IMG/VR virus record: IMGVR_UViG_3300005518_000162 | Location: 1-32,930 of that record | Direction: 5' to 3' (one strand) | DNA from: a virus | Length of the DNA stretch: 32,930 bases | Shown: positions 1 through 6,150 of the stretch, piece by piece | Position numbering within the stretch: position 1 is the stretch's first letter | Layout of the letters: each line of letters starts with the position of its first letter | Made by a program: the position numbers and the translations under genes | The notes under the pieces: model-generated | What the model saw: the letters and a program-made list of their open reading frames with translations, nothing else | What the model was told of the DNA's origin: nothing | Database searches by the model: none

Positions 1-429
1 CGGCACGATCCGCGCGAGCTGGTCATCGCGCGTGAGCTTGATTTTCGTCCAAGCGTCGTCGTACTCGTACCGAACTGCGCCTGTGTAGTCGAATTGCGCG
101 TGGCGTAGAGCCTCAGCCTCAACCGACAAAGGCTCCGGCTCGAAGGGCCGTCCCATGAGTTTTTCGTACGCGCGCCTTTGTGCCTCGGCACGACGATCGT
201 ACGCGCCGTAGCTGCGCCCACCGAAGTAACCGAGTGTGACTAGCTGGGCATACTTCCCCGGGAGCTTTGGTGCCTTGCGCTTGTGGCTTTTCTTCGGTGT
301 GTGAACGGCGCAGCGCCGCACGAACTCGACACGGTTCGCCACGCGGTAATGAAACTGTCCATTCAGATGCGCGCCGTAGCCTGTTCCGACCGTGTACGCG
401 CATCCGCACGGCATTTCGTGCGTCTCCAT
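1..429 (-). CDS. hypothetical protein, C-terminus cut by window edge
   Basis: This leftward frame is open from an ATG at 429 to the window edge (143 codons, no stop), so the C-terminus is missing. An AAAGGA Shine-Dalgarno lies 8 to 9 bases upstream. The product starts METHEMPCGCAY and has several Cys and His residues near the N-terminus (C8, C10, C41, H43), then a basic KKSHKRK stretch and a Tyr/Arg-rich middle. A small metal-binding site is possible but not shown. It is the last visible gene of the leftward group. Its leader shares the CCCGCCAG element found before the genes starting at 826 and 1118. I do not recognise a family. Confidence 0.7.
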   Translation of the reverse strand, partial: METHEMPCGCAYTVGTGYGAHLNGQFHYRVANRVEFVRRCAVHTPKKSHKRKAPKLPGKYAQLVTLGYFGGRSYGAYDRRAEAQRRAYEKLMGRPFEPEPLSVEAEALRHAQFDYTGAVRYEYDDAWTKIKLTRDDQLARIVP

Positions 430-493
430 GTAGATGTCCTTTCTGGCGGGTTGACGTTCCGGCGCGTCGCTCCGAAGAGCGACCGCCACAGCG

Positions 494-826
494 TCAGTCC
501 TCGCTCTCAGCCGTCATGAGCTGGTCTACGTAGGCCCGCACGTCCTGCGGCCGATATACGTATTCCTTCAGTGCATCGGCGAGCTTTGACAACTCGACGT
601 AGCCAAGGTTGGCGTTCCAGCTTGTGAGATTGCGGGCGGCTTGCTCGGCCCAATGGATCGTCGGGCCGTAGATGACCGTCCCCAGCTCATCGTCTGACCA
701 TCCGATCATGTCGAGAAAGAGCGAGAACGGGCCATTTCCGGTGTCGTAGTTTGTGCTCCAGTCGTACAGACTTGCCACGTCTTCGGCGTACTCCGGCGCG
801 TTGTCGAGCAGCTCGTACACGTCCAT
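494..826 (-). CDS. small acidic phage protein, unknown function
   Basis: A 110-residue leftward gene. I chose the ATG at 826 because an AGAAGGAG ribosome site lies just upstream; the frame is open further 5' but that part is Arg/Pro-rich and looks non-coding. The product begins MDVYELLDNAPEYAEDV, is strongly acidic, and has a C-terminal part with the pattern GYVELSKLADALKEY, which resembles small acidic hypothetical proteins common in actinobacteriophages (impression from memory, no search). There are no membrane segments or Cys clusters. It shares its leader element with both neighbours, which suggests co-regulation at the mRNA level. Confidence 0.75.
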   Translation of the reverse strand: MDVYELLDNAPEYAEDVASLYDWSTNYDTGNGPFSLFLDMIGWSDDELGTVIYGPTIHWAEQAARNLTSWNANLGYVELSKLADALKEYVYRPQDVRAYVDQLMTAESED

Positions 827-888
827 GTCTTCTCCTTCTGGCGGGATATGACCTACCGGCCAAGGCTCCGTGAGCCCCAGCCGCTGGG

Positions 889-951
889 TCAATCGAGCGC
901 TATCCGTAGGTACAGGAAGCCGATGAGCGGAAGTAGGACAAAGGCAATCAC
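889..951 (-). CDS. possible 20-residue hydrophobic peptide
   Basis: A very short frame starting at GTG 951 and overlapping the stop of the gene starting at 1118 in a GTGA arrangement. The product (MIAFVLLPLIGFLYLRIALD) is almost wholly hydrophobic and would be one membrane-spanning helix. Because the upstream product also ends in a hydrophobic stretch (GWLCIFVLGAAS), the two may be one membrane protein interrupted by a frameshift, either programmed or an error. Chance is a real alternative at this length. Confidence 0.35.
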   Translation of the reverse strand: MIAFVLLPLIGFLYLRIALD

Positions 952-1118
952 GACGCTGCACCGAGTACGAAGATGCAGAGCCAACCGGAACCCGGCGAGC
1001 GAGTCTCGGCCTCACGAAGCGCCGCGGTAGTGGCTACGCGCTCCGACCGAGCGCGGAGCGCTACGTCCATGATCCGGCCTGCAGCTGACTGCAAGCGAAT
1101 GTGAAAGAGCGGTTGCAT
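948..1118 (-). CDS. small protein with hydrophobic C-terminus, unknown
   Basis: A 56-residue leftward gene starting at ATG 1118, preceded at ideal distance by a near-perfect AGGAGG site. The product starts MQPLFHIRLQ, has a basic, Ala-rich helical middle, and ends with a short hydrophobic run that stops abruptly at TGA. The next frame (889-951) continues as hydrophobic residues through a GTGA overlap. The leader carries the CCCGCCAG element shared with the genes starting at 826 and 429. The strong ribosome site argues the start is real. Function unknown. Confidence 0.55.
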   Translation of the reverse strand: MQPLFHIRLQSAAGRIMDVALRARSERVATTAALREAETRSPGSGWLCIFVLGAAS

Positions 1119-1333
1119 GTTTCCTCCTGGCGGGAAGTGACTAGGCAACGGCGCTTGTCGCCGCTCCCTTCTCACTTCTGTTGACGCTGCTCCCGACCTC
1201 TGACTACGAGCAGCGCCGAATCGTCTTGGTCAGCAGCGGCAGTAGTCGGTACCGGGAGGGAACGATCCCTCGCTAACCACCTTCCCCTAGTTGCCATCCC
1301 GTTGTCTCTCGGTCTAGGTTGGGCTCGCTGACA

Positions 1334-1368
1334 TAACGCATCTAAGCAGCGATGCGTTACCGTGTCAA
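1334..1368 (-). promoter_or_regulatory. leftward promoter with palindromic operator
   Basis: On the minus strand a consensus -35 TTGACA (1368-1363) is followed by a perfect 9-bp inverted repeat: GATGCGTTA at 1351-1359 and TAACGCATC at 1334-1342, with an 8-base spacer. The -10 candidates (TTAGAT at 17-bp spacing, TAGATG at 18 bp) fall inside the palindrome. A repressor dimer bound here would cover the promoter. It lies upstream of the leftward genes starting at 1118, 826 and 429, leaving a leader of about 215 bases. The -10 is weak, so the exact start point is uncertain. Confidence 0.6.
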
Positions 1369-1423
1369 CCCTTGGCACAACATTCGCCTCAAGCTCTACT
1401 TGAGGGTTCGCCGAAACTCCCTG

Positions 1424-1618
1424 CTAATCGGTAGTTTCTGAGCGCTGCAGCACGCGCCAGATCTGGGTCTGTGAAACGCCCGCTGCGTCACCAATCTCGC
1501 GCTGGGTGGCCCCGAGCTGCCACGCCTCCTGGACGGCCGCTTCATACGCTTCCAGCGCCGCTAGTAGTGCTTTCCGGCGCTTGCGCACTTCGTCTAACTC
1601 AGCGCTCACCATCGACAC
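1424..1618 (-). CDS. small helix-turn-helix DNA-binding protein
   Basis: A 64-residue leftward gene. Residues 1-35 are a charged helix (ELDEVRKRRKALLAALEAYE). Residues 36-58 form a clear HTH (LGATQREIGDAAGVSQTQIWRVL) of the Hin or sigma-region-4 kind that is common in small actinobacterial and phage regulators. The start is ATG 1618; an in-frame GTG at 1609 is possible. No strong ribosome site is visible. A palindrome 40 bp upstream (1658-1681) and the operator palindrome downstream (1334-1359) are candidate binding sites. It is probably a transcription regulator of the leftward group or of the divergent region; the target is inferred. Confidence 0.75.
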   Translation of the reverse strand: MSMVSAELDEVRKRRKALLAALEAYEAAVQEAWQLGATQREIGDAAGVSQTQIWRVLQRSETTD

Positions 1619-1657
1619 TGTAACGCGCCGATAGCCTGCGCGATTCCGTGCCTGGAT

Positions 1658-1681
1658 GGATCGGCCGTACGGTACCGATCC
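1658..1681. promoter_or_regulatory. interrupted palindrome upstream of the HTH gene
   Basis: GGATCGG (1658-1664) and CCGATCC (1675-1681) are perfect inverted arms around a second perfect palindrome, CCGTACGG (1665-1672). Another CCGATCC half-site occurs at 2116-2122. The position directly upstream of the HTH gene start (1618) suggests an operator, perhaps for autoregulation. No clear -35/-10 pair could be placed here. Confidence 0.45.
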
Positions 1682-1706
1682 TGTCGCCTATGGTGACAAC
1701 GCTGGG

Positions 1707-1747
1707 CCTACGATCTGTTCGGCGTAACTCCTACGATCTGTTCAGCG
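1707..1747. repeat. 18-bp direct repeat, 23-bp period
   Basis: CCTACGATCTGTTCGGCG at 1707-1724 recurs at 1730-1747 with one mismatch (G to A). The start-to-start distance is 23 bp, about two helical turns, so proteins bound to both copies would sit on the same face of the DNA. This is operator-like or iteron-like. Only two copies are visible. Confidence 0.6.
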
Positions 1748-2182
1748 GGCAAGGCACAGCACTACATTCCAGTGCCCAAACGCTCCATACGCTCATCTCA
1801 CATCGGCTCATGTAGTCAATATTGGCAACGGATGGGCACGGCTCAGATCGGATCAGCGTTGCCAAGACTGACAATGCCGGCAGCTCTTTCGGCGTATGCT
1901 CGAGGCGAAGGGCAAGGCCCCCTTAGGTACTTAGGTCTGTGCACGAAAAGCCTGCAAATACCCGAAGGTGCCCTAAGGAAGTCCACAACAACTACGGTCA
2001 GATCCAAGCCCTCCGAGCATTCCCCCGGCTATCAGAAATGGGCTGATCGGGCGAGGAGGGCTACCTCGTCATGAGAGCGAGCTTTGCGAGCGTGATAGGG
2101 CTCCGTCGACCGGCACCGATCCGGGCTCCGACCGTCAGGACATGGTGCCCTGGTTCGCCAATGGGCCTCTCAGGACCTATTC

Positions 2183-2213
2183 CCTGACTTAGGGCTCTTC
2201 GAGCCCAGTCAGG
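2183..2213. other. strong hairpin in non-coding DNA
   Basis: CCTGACT (2183-2189) pairs with AGTCAGG (2207-2213), and GGGCTC (2192-2197) pairs with GAGCCC (2201-2206), leaving a TTC loop and a 2-base bulge. There is no T-run on either side, so a standard intrinsic terminator is unlikely. It may be a protein-binding cruciform, an RNA processing site or part of an origin. Confidence 0.45.
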
Positions 2214-2473
2214 TCAATACTGAACAAATAGTAAATGTCCTATATAGAGGCACGACCCCGGCTAGAGAGGGCGGATTCGGCGCGAGAAGCCGGCGTTTCA
2301 CGGGCCCCGTCGGCGGCCCCAGGCCGCAACGACGGGTGCCAGGGCGGACAACATGACCCCACAAAACCCCTGCAAAGGGGCAACTAAACTTGAACAAGTG
2401 CTTTTTGTCGTTTTACTTAGTGAGACCCCGTTTTCGGCGGACGGCGGACGGGGTCGATTCTTCAACGCGGTGG

Positions 2474-2731
2474 ATGCCGCAGAAAGGGGAGCGGACGCTC
2501 TCTCGTATCAGGCTGGACGCTTTCGGGTTGACGCCCGCAGCTGTCACGGACACGCTCTATCCGCATGCCGACCTCATCCAGGAGATGATCGGCAAGGAGG
2601 TTAGCCGTGGCGAGTTCGTCGTTTCGCGCAACCTCGAGGAGCCGATTGACAGCGACTTAGCGTTCTCAGGCCGACTCATTCTTCACGTTCCGCTCGATGT
2701 GGACCTGAATCCACATCTGCGGAGCGAGTAA
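2474..2731 (+). CDS. hypothetical protein
   Basis: An 85-residue rightward gene ending just before tRNA-Gln. From about MPQKGERTLSRIRLDAFGL onward the translation looks like a real small soluble protein, with an acidic C-terminal half (SDLAFSGRLILHVPLDVDLNPH). The start is uncertain. ATG 2474 has no clear ribosome site. A TTG at 2390 has AAAGGGG upstream and would add 28 residues, but that extension is Arg-rich with atypical codons and contains a perfect 8-bp inverted repeat (2424-2431 with 2448-2455). No family recognised. Confidence 0.5.
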   Translation: MPQKGERTLSRIRLDAFGLTPAAVTDTLYPHADLIQEMIGKEVSRGEFVVSRNLEEPIDSDLAFSGRLILHVPLDVDLNPHLRSE

Positions 2732-2775
2732 GCCAGCTCGGGGTGAGCTGAACGGTTCGGAATCACCCCACCCAC

Positions 2776-2847
2776 TGCGGGCTCGTCTAATCGGCAGGAC
2801 GCCTGGTTCTGAGCCAGGTAGTCGAGGTTCGAGTCCTTGGCCCGCAG
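2776..2847 (+). tRNA. tRNA-Gln (anticodon CUG)
   Basis: A full cloverleaf can be drawn. The acceptor TGCGGGC (2776-2782) pairs with GCCCGCA (2840-2846), followed by discriminator G. The D arm is GTCT/GGAC. The anticodon stem CCTGG/CCAGG encloses the loop TTCTGAG, giving anticodon CTG. The T arm CGAGG/CCTTG encloses TTCGAGT. CCA is not encoded. CAG is the main Gln codon of the phage's Gln-rich structural proteins (portal, scaffold, internal proteins), so the tRNA may support late translation. Confidence 0.92.
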
Positions 2848-3279
2848 CTTGGGATGGCCTGTCCGGAGGCTGGGCGCACTGGCGCACGGCATGGTTGAAG
2901 GGTCTACGTCGCATCAGTGCTGCGCTGTGAAGGCGGGGGCTTCGACGTGGTCTGCTCGTGAGAGCGGGCTGCGGCGGGGTCGTACGCTGGATCGGCGCGG
3001 CATGGCGATACGGGGCTCGCCTGGAGTACAGGCTGGCACATGAAGGCGCAGGGCTGATCCGTGGCGTAAGTCGCGGGGTAGGTCCACCGCGTTCGAGTGT
3101 GCCGGCGGTGGGGATGCGGGCTGCAATCCGCCTCTCTGCCACTCCTTGATCTCAACTGTGTCGGTTCGCGACAGAGTTCCCGGCCGATGGTTGGCCGTCC
3201 CATTTCTAATTGCCCCGGCAGCTAACGACTAGCGCCGGGGCGCTTTTCCTTCATCTCACAAGTCCTCGAAAGGAGGCAC
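2848..3279. other. gene-free stretch with several hairpins
   Basis: No frame on either strand has a convincing start and protein-like composition. Several foldable elements occur: CCACCGC/GCGGTGG around 3084-3113, GCGG/CCGC around 3118-3133, CGGCC/GGCCG around 3181-3197, and a possible long-range pairing of GGAGT plus GGCA (about 3031-3047) with TGCCACTCC (about 3138-3147). The stretch ends in a terminator (3212-3247) and the leader of the gene at 3280. A structured non-coding RNA downstream of tRNA-Gln, or a packaging (cos/pac) region in front of the late genes, would both fit. Confidence 0.4.
3212..3247 (+). terminator. rho-independent terminator before the late genes
   Basis: GCCCCGGC (3212-3219) pairs with GCCGGGGC (3234-3241) around a 14-base loop and is followed by GCTTTTCC. 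It would end transcripts of the small gene and tRNA-Gln upstream and so insulate the late operon that starts at 3280. Confidence 0.7.
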
Positions 3280-3651
3280 ATGGGTCGTGTAGCAAGCGCT
3301 TCTGTGAACGCCGCAGCCACCCTGAATCAGGACCTGAACACGGGCGCGGAAGAGTGGCTGACCGTCATCGCTGTGGTCGGCACTGTCGCCAACGCGGCCA
3401 CTGCCGCGGGCGATGTCGTAGTCAACGTGCTGCCGTATCTGGATGACGCCACTTCAGGTGTCCAGGGCGCATCGCCTTCGCTCGCCCCACTCCCGTTGAC
3501 GCCGGCGGACACTGTCGCCGCAGTCCTTAGCAACAGCCGTGCGTACATTCTCGCGCGCTACCGGATCGCGGGCCTGAGCAAGGTCCAGATCCAGGCGAAG
3601 AACAACAACGCGGCAGCCAAGCCCGTCGAGATCAACTACACCACTGGCTAG
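3280..3651 (+). CDS. hypothetical protein, first gene of late cluster
   Basis: A 123-residue gene with an AAAGGAGG site 5 to 6 bases before ATG 3280. It is rich in Ala, Val, Thr and Asn. Residues 24-52 are mildly hydrophobic (WLTVIAVVGTVANAATAAGDVVVNVLP) but broken by polar residues, so this is not a clear membrane helix. The C-terminal part (RYRIAGLSKVQIQAKNNN) looks like beta structure ending in a flexible tail. The strong ribosome site and the position after a terminator suggest an abundant late product, perhaps a minor structural or decoration protein, but the role is not established. Confidence 0.7.
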   Translation: MGRVASASVNAAATLNQDLNTGAEEWLTVIAVVGTVANAATAAGDVVVNVLPYLDDATSGVQGASPSLAPLPLTPADTVAAVLSNSRAYILARYRIAGLSKVQIQAKNNNAAAKPVEINYTTG

Positions 3652-3655
3652 CCCG

Positions 3656-3832
3656 GTGTCCTTCAACATCGGCCACGTCGACGGCGGCACCCACGCCGGG
3701 TGGCGCACCGTCAACGCGCAGTCGAAAGAGGACTGGGTCTGCCCCACCTGCGGAAAGTTGCTCCGCTACTACTGGACGAGCTGCCCGAACGACAGCTCAC
3801 CACGTCCCGAGAACACGAACGGAGGTCGCTAG
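3656..3832 (+). CDS. small zinc-knuckle-like protein
   Basis: A 58-residue gene starting at GTG 3656, four bases after the preceding stop, so translation is probably coupled. Its TAG shares one base with the next GTG (TAGTG at 3830-3834). The product has a CPTCGKLLRYYW motif followed by another Cys (C-x2-C-x10-C), like half a zinc ribbon; a fourth ligand is not obvious. The rest is polar. Function unknown; similar Cys-bearing small proteins often sit beside terminase genes in phages. Confidence 0.6.
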   Translation: MSFNIGHVDGGTHAGWRTVNAQSKEDWVCPTCGKLLRYYWTSCPNDSSPRPENTNGGR

Positions 3833-4026
3833 TGGCCACACTGACGATGCACGCACGCAAGATGCTGCGGCCCGACGACTTCGCCGTCCCGGAGAAGGCT
3901 CCGGGTCCATGCTCGCTACCGATCCCCGACATGGGGCACGCCAAGGCCGCTCGCGAACTCTGCGGCAAGTGCGGACCTGGCGCGTGCGCCAAGGTCGAGG
4001 AAGCGATCAAGCGCAAGTTCGGCTAA
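3832..4026 (+). CDS. small phage protein with LPI-D-H motif
   Basis: A 64-residue gene starting at GTG 3832 with an ACGGAGG site upstream and a one-base overlap with the preceding stop. It contains ARKMLRPDDFAVPEKAPG, then LPIPDMGHAKAA and a C-terminal AKVEEAIKRKFG. This order (FA-PE, (Y/L)PI-D-(A)H-A, K-V-AI-R-F) matches a widespread family of small phage and plasmid proteins whose function is unknown to me. Here the middle is Cys-rich (CGKCGPGAC), unlike the usual members, and could bind metal. It lies directly upstream of the large terminase. Confidence 0.65.
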   Translation: MATLTMHARKMLRPDDFAVPEKAPGPCSLPIPDMGHAKAARELCGKCGPGACAKVEEAIKRKFG

Positions 4027-4041
4027 CCCCTCAGGAGGTAC

Positions 4042-5595
4042 ATGGACTTCCGTTCGCTGACGGCGGGTGGCCGTCATCGAGCAGACGCCCTGACCGCCGA
4101 GTGGCTCGGCCCGCTGGTCGAGCGCTACCCCGTCAAGTTCTACTGGTTCCTCCAGCACGGCTACCGGCCGCACATCTGGCAGGCCCTCTTCCACGGCGCC
4201 ACGCGGGGCGACACGCTCACGCGCTTCCGCCATCTCGTTGCGGGTCGGCGCGGGGGCAAGACGTTCTCTGCGGCGTGGGAGGTCATCTTCTACGCGATGC
4301 ACCCGGAGGAGTTCCACTGGGATGCGCACGGCGAGGAGAACGGTCGGCCGCTCTGGATCTGGGCGCTCGCTCGAGACAACACGCTCGGCCGCGCCTCGCT
4401 GAACACCTTCATCGAGGTCATCCGACAGGTCGGCCTCATCAAGGACCGCGACTACCGCTTCAACAAGACGGAGAAGGTCTTCGAGTTCTACCGCGGCGAA
4501 GAGCTGCTCTCGACGGTCGAGTTCCGCTCGGCTGACGATCCGCAGCGGCTCCGCGGCGCGGGCCTCGACATCCTCTGGATTGACGAGTCCGCCTTCATCC
4601 CGACACGGGATGCGTGGGACGTAGTCCGCCCGGCGCTCTCCGACAAGCTCGGGATCGTCCTCACCACGACGACGCCGAATGGCAAGAACTGGTTCTACGA
4701 GCAGTTCTTCGTTGGGGAGACGATGAGCGACCCGAATCAGTTCCGGGTCGAGTACACGAGCATCGACAACCCCTACTTCGCACGCGAGGAGTGGGAGGAC
4801 GCTCTTCAGACGTACCACCCGATCATGTTCCGCCAGGAGTACATGGCGGCCTTCGACGCGCTCGCCGGCATCGCCCTCTCAGGCGACTGGCTGAAGTACT
4901 ACGTCCTCGGCAACCCCGACATGCAGGCTGACGAGATCGGCGTCCCCAAGAGTGCCGACGACGGCACGGGGCGCCTTCGCTACGACCTCGACCTCTTCAT
5001 GGGAATCGACCCGGCCATCTCGCTCCGCGAAGACGCGGACGACTTCGCGATGGCCCTCATCGGCATCACCAAGGACAGGACGCAGGCCTACCTGCTCGAC
5101 TACTACCTCGGGCACATCGCTTTCCCGGACCAGCTCGACAAAATTCGCGAGTGGTTCCTCAAGTACCGGCCGCAACTCATCGGCATCGAGTCGAACGCCT
5201 ACCAGCGCGCGCTCCTGCAGATGACGGCCCGGATGGAGGGGCTACCGAACGCGGTGGCTGTCGTCTCCAAGTCGAAGAAGGAAGAGCGCATCCTCGGCCT
5301 CGGCCCGCTCTTCAAGACCGGGCGTATCCGCATTCGCCGGTCCCAGCGCGAGTTCATCGACCAGTGGGTCTCCTACGACCCCGCGATGAAACACCAACAC
5401 GACGACCTCCTGGACGCGGTCGAGATCGCGCTCGGGACCGCCGGCGTGCTCCTGCCTGTCCGTCCCGACGCTTCGGCGTTCGGCGAGGACCGTCGACCGA
5501 AGACGCTGGATGAAGAGGCGTGGCTCGCCGTGCGGCGGGCTCTGAACAAAGGAAAAGACAAGGCCTACGACCCCGAGCTAGGGGATCAGGCCTAG
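4042..5595 (+). CDS. terL: terminase large subunit (packaging ATPase-nuclease)
   Basis: A 517-residue protein that pumps DNA into the prohead and cuts it. The ATPase part shows Walker A at 66-74 (VAGRRGGKT), Walker B at 174-182 (GLDILWIDE, with D181/E182) and the coupling motif TTTPNG at 208-213. The RNase H-like nuclease part shows D323 in GIDPA, E383 in IGIESN and the C-terminal acidic cluster HDDLLDA near 453-459. Length and motif order are normal for the family. ATG 4042 follows a CAGGAGG site. It is the first clearly assignable late gene, and the small-subunit candidate is not upstream but after the portal gene. Confidence 0.95.
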   Translation: MDFRSLTAGGRHRADALTAEWLGPLVERYPVKFYWFLQHGYRPHIWQALFHGATRGDTLTRFRHLVAGRRGGKTFSAAWEVIFYAMHPEEFHWDAHGEENGRPLWIWALARDNTLGRASLNTFIEVIRQVGLIKDRDYRFNKTEKVFEFYRGEELLSTVEFRSADDPQRLRGAGLDILWIDESAFIPTRDAWDVVRPALSDKLGIVLTTTTPNGKNWFYEQFFVGETMSDPNQFRVEYTSIDNPYFAREEWEDALQTYHPIMFRQEYMAAFDALAGIALSGDWLKYYVLGNPDMQADEIGVPKSADDGTGRLRYDLDLFMGIDPAISLREDADDFAMALIGITKDRTQAYLLDYYLGHIAFPDQLDKIREWFLKYRPQLIGIESNAYQRALLQMTARMEGLPNAVAVVSKSKKEERILGLGPLFKTGRIRIRRSQREFIDQWVSYDPAMKHQHDDLLDAVEIALGTAGVLLPVRPDASAFGEDRRPKTLDEEAWLAVRRALNKGKDKAYDPELGDQA

Positions 5596-5607
5596 ATCGG
5601 AGACTCA

Positions 5608-5802
5608 GTGGCTCTTCACGCACTACTCCAGAACCATCTGGACAAGGTAGTCGGCACGTCCGGCTACACCGTGTCCGGCGCTGTCGCGACGGTCACGGCG
5701 TCACTCGACCATCGGCGGATGCAGGAACTGCTCGATGTCGCGACCGAGCTGAAGCACGACGTCAGCCTCGTGGCCGGCGTTCCCAAGGTCACCCCGAGGT
5801 AG
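5608..5802 (+). CDS. hypothetical protein between terminase and portal
   Basis: A 64-residue gene from GTG 5608 with a GGAG site upstream. The product MALHALLQNHLDKVVGTSGYTVSG is followed by a Val/Ala-rich segment and a helical stretch (RMQELLDVATELKHDVSLVAG). No Cys, no membrane segment, no motif that I recognise. The TAG at 5800-5802 is followed after two bases by the GTG of the next gene, so the pair is probably translated together. Confidence 0.6.
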   Translation: MALHALLQNHLDKVVGTSGYTVSGAVATVTASLDHRRMQELLDVATELKHDVSLVAGVPKVTPR

Positions 5803-5804
5803 CG

Positions 5805-6137
5805 GTGCGTCTCGTCCGCAAGAACCGCGAGCAGCTCCTCGTTGACCTCTACGAACAGAGGCTTGAGGAACGCGACCGGCTCGTCCGCATCCTGGCCGAA
5901 CAGATCGAGTACCTACGCGGCCAGCTCCACGCACCCACTCACACCGTCGGCATGGCCTTGGCTCCGCAGACCCCACTAGCAGGGAACGTCACGGACCAGA
6001 CGTTCGACGTGATCCCCGCCTTCGGCGGCGATGACCGCGACGAACTCGATGCCATGCGCCAAGCAGGCGTCATCTCCGAAGAGGAGTTCCAGGAGTCCCT
6101 CGCCGCGCTTGTGGCGGGCAAGAACATCATCGAGTAG
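5805..6137 (+). CDS. coiled-coil protein upstream of portal
   Basis: A 110-residue gene from GTG 5805; the GAGG inside the end of the previous gene is its likely ribosome site. The frame is open further upstream, but that part overlaps two other genes and is Arg-rich, so I reject it. Residues 6-43 form an amphipathic coiled coil (NREQLLVDLYEQRLEERDRL and on). The middle is Pro/Thr-rich. The C-terminus (DELDAMRQAGVISEEEFQES) resembles the short helical hairpin (SHOCT-like) in which a residue pair follows a LKELLDxGxIxxEEF-like pattern. The role is unknown; an accessory head or packaging protein is plausible from position. Confidence 0.65.
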   Translation: MRLVRKNREQLLVDLYEQRLEERDRLVRILAEQIEYLRGQLHAPTHTVGMALAPQTPLAGNVTDQTFDVIPAFGGDDRDELDAMRQAGVISEEEFQESLAALVAGKNIIE

Positions 6138-6150
6138 CTGAGGGGGTGGC

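Larger units (their letters stand above)
1619..2389. other. 770-bp gap between divergent regions, repeat-rich
   Basis: I find no convincing gene here; the open frames have unbiased, Ser/Arg-rich translations and no ribosome sites. The gap holds an operator-like palindrome (1658-1681), an 18-bp direct repeat (1707-1747), an 8-bp inverted repeat TTGGCAAC/GTTGCCAA (1822-1829 and 1858-1865), a tandem CTTAGGTA/CTTAGGTC (1922-1937), CCTTAGG/CCTAAGG inverted arms (1921-1927, 1972-1978) and a strong hairpin (2183-2213). An AT-richer patch lies at 2214-2246. It could be a control region, a replication origin or a packaging region; nothing seen here decides between them. Confidence 0.5.

Noticed and set aside
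1172-1297. Leader frame of 41 codons (MATRGRWLARD...) on the minus strand before the gene starting at 1118
   Set aside because: Weak ribosome site and Arg/Ala-rich translation; it might be a leader peptide, but nothing beyond the open frame supports it.
1772-2074. Rightward open frame of 100 codons in the control gap
   Set aside because: Ser/Thr/Arg-rich translation without protein-like pattern, no ribosome site, and it runs across inverted and tandem repeats.
2218-2246. Rightward promoter with TATATA at 2241-2246
   Set aside because: The AT-rich -10 has no acceptable -35 at 16 to 18 bases.
2363-2380. Leftward terminator CCCCT-TTGC-AGGGG-TTTT
   Set aside because: The stem is only 5 bp and there is no leftward gene upstream for it to terminate.
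2740-2769. GGGGTGA/TCACCCC inverted repeat as a terminator before tRNA-Gln
   Set aside because: The loop is 16 bases and no T-run follows; ending transcription just before the tRNA also makes little sense.
3084-3150. tRNA-like string (GTTCGAGT loop, CTGCAAT loop) after tRNA-Gln
   Set aside because: The T-loop has no closing stem and the CTGCAAT loop lacks a 5-bp anticodon stem, so no cloverleaf can be drawn.
2904-3203. Leftward open frame of 99 codons between tRNA-Gln and the late genes
   Set aside because: Composition (Pro, Arg, Ser, His) looks random and there is no ribosome site.
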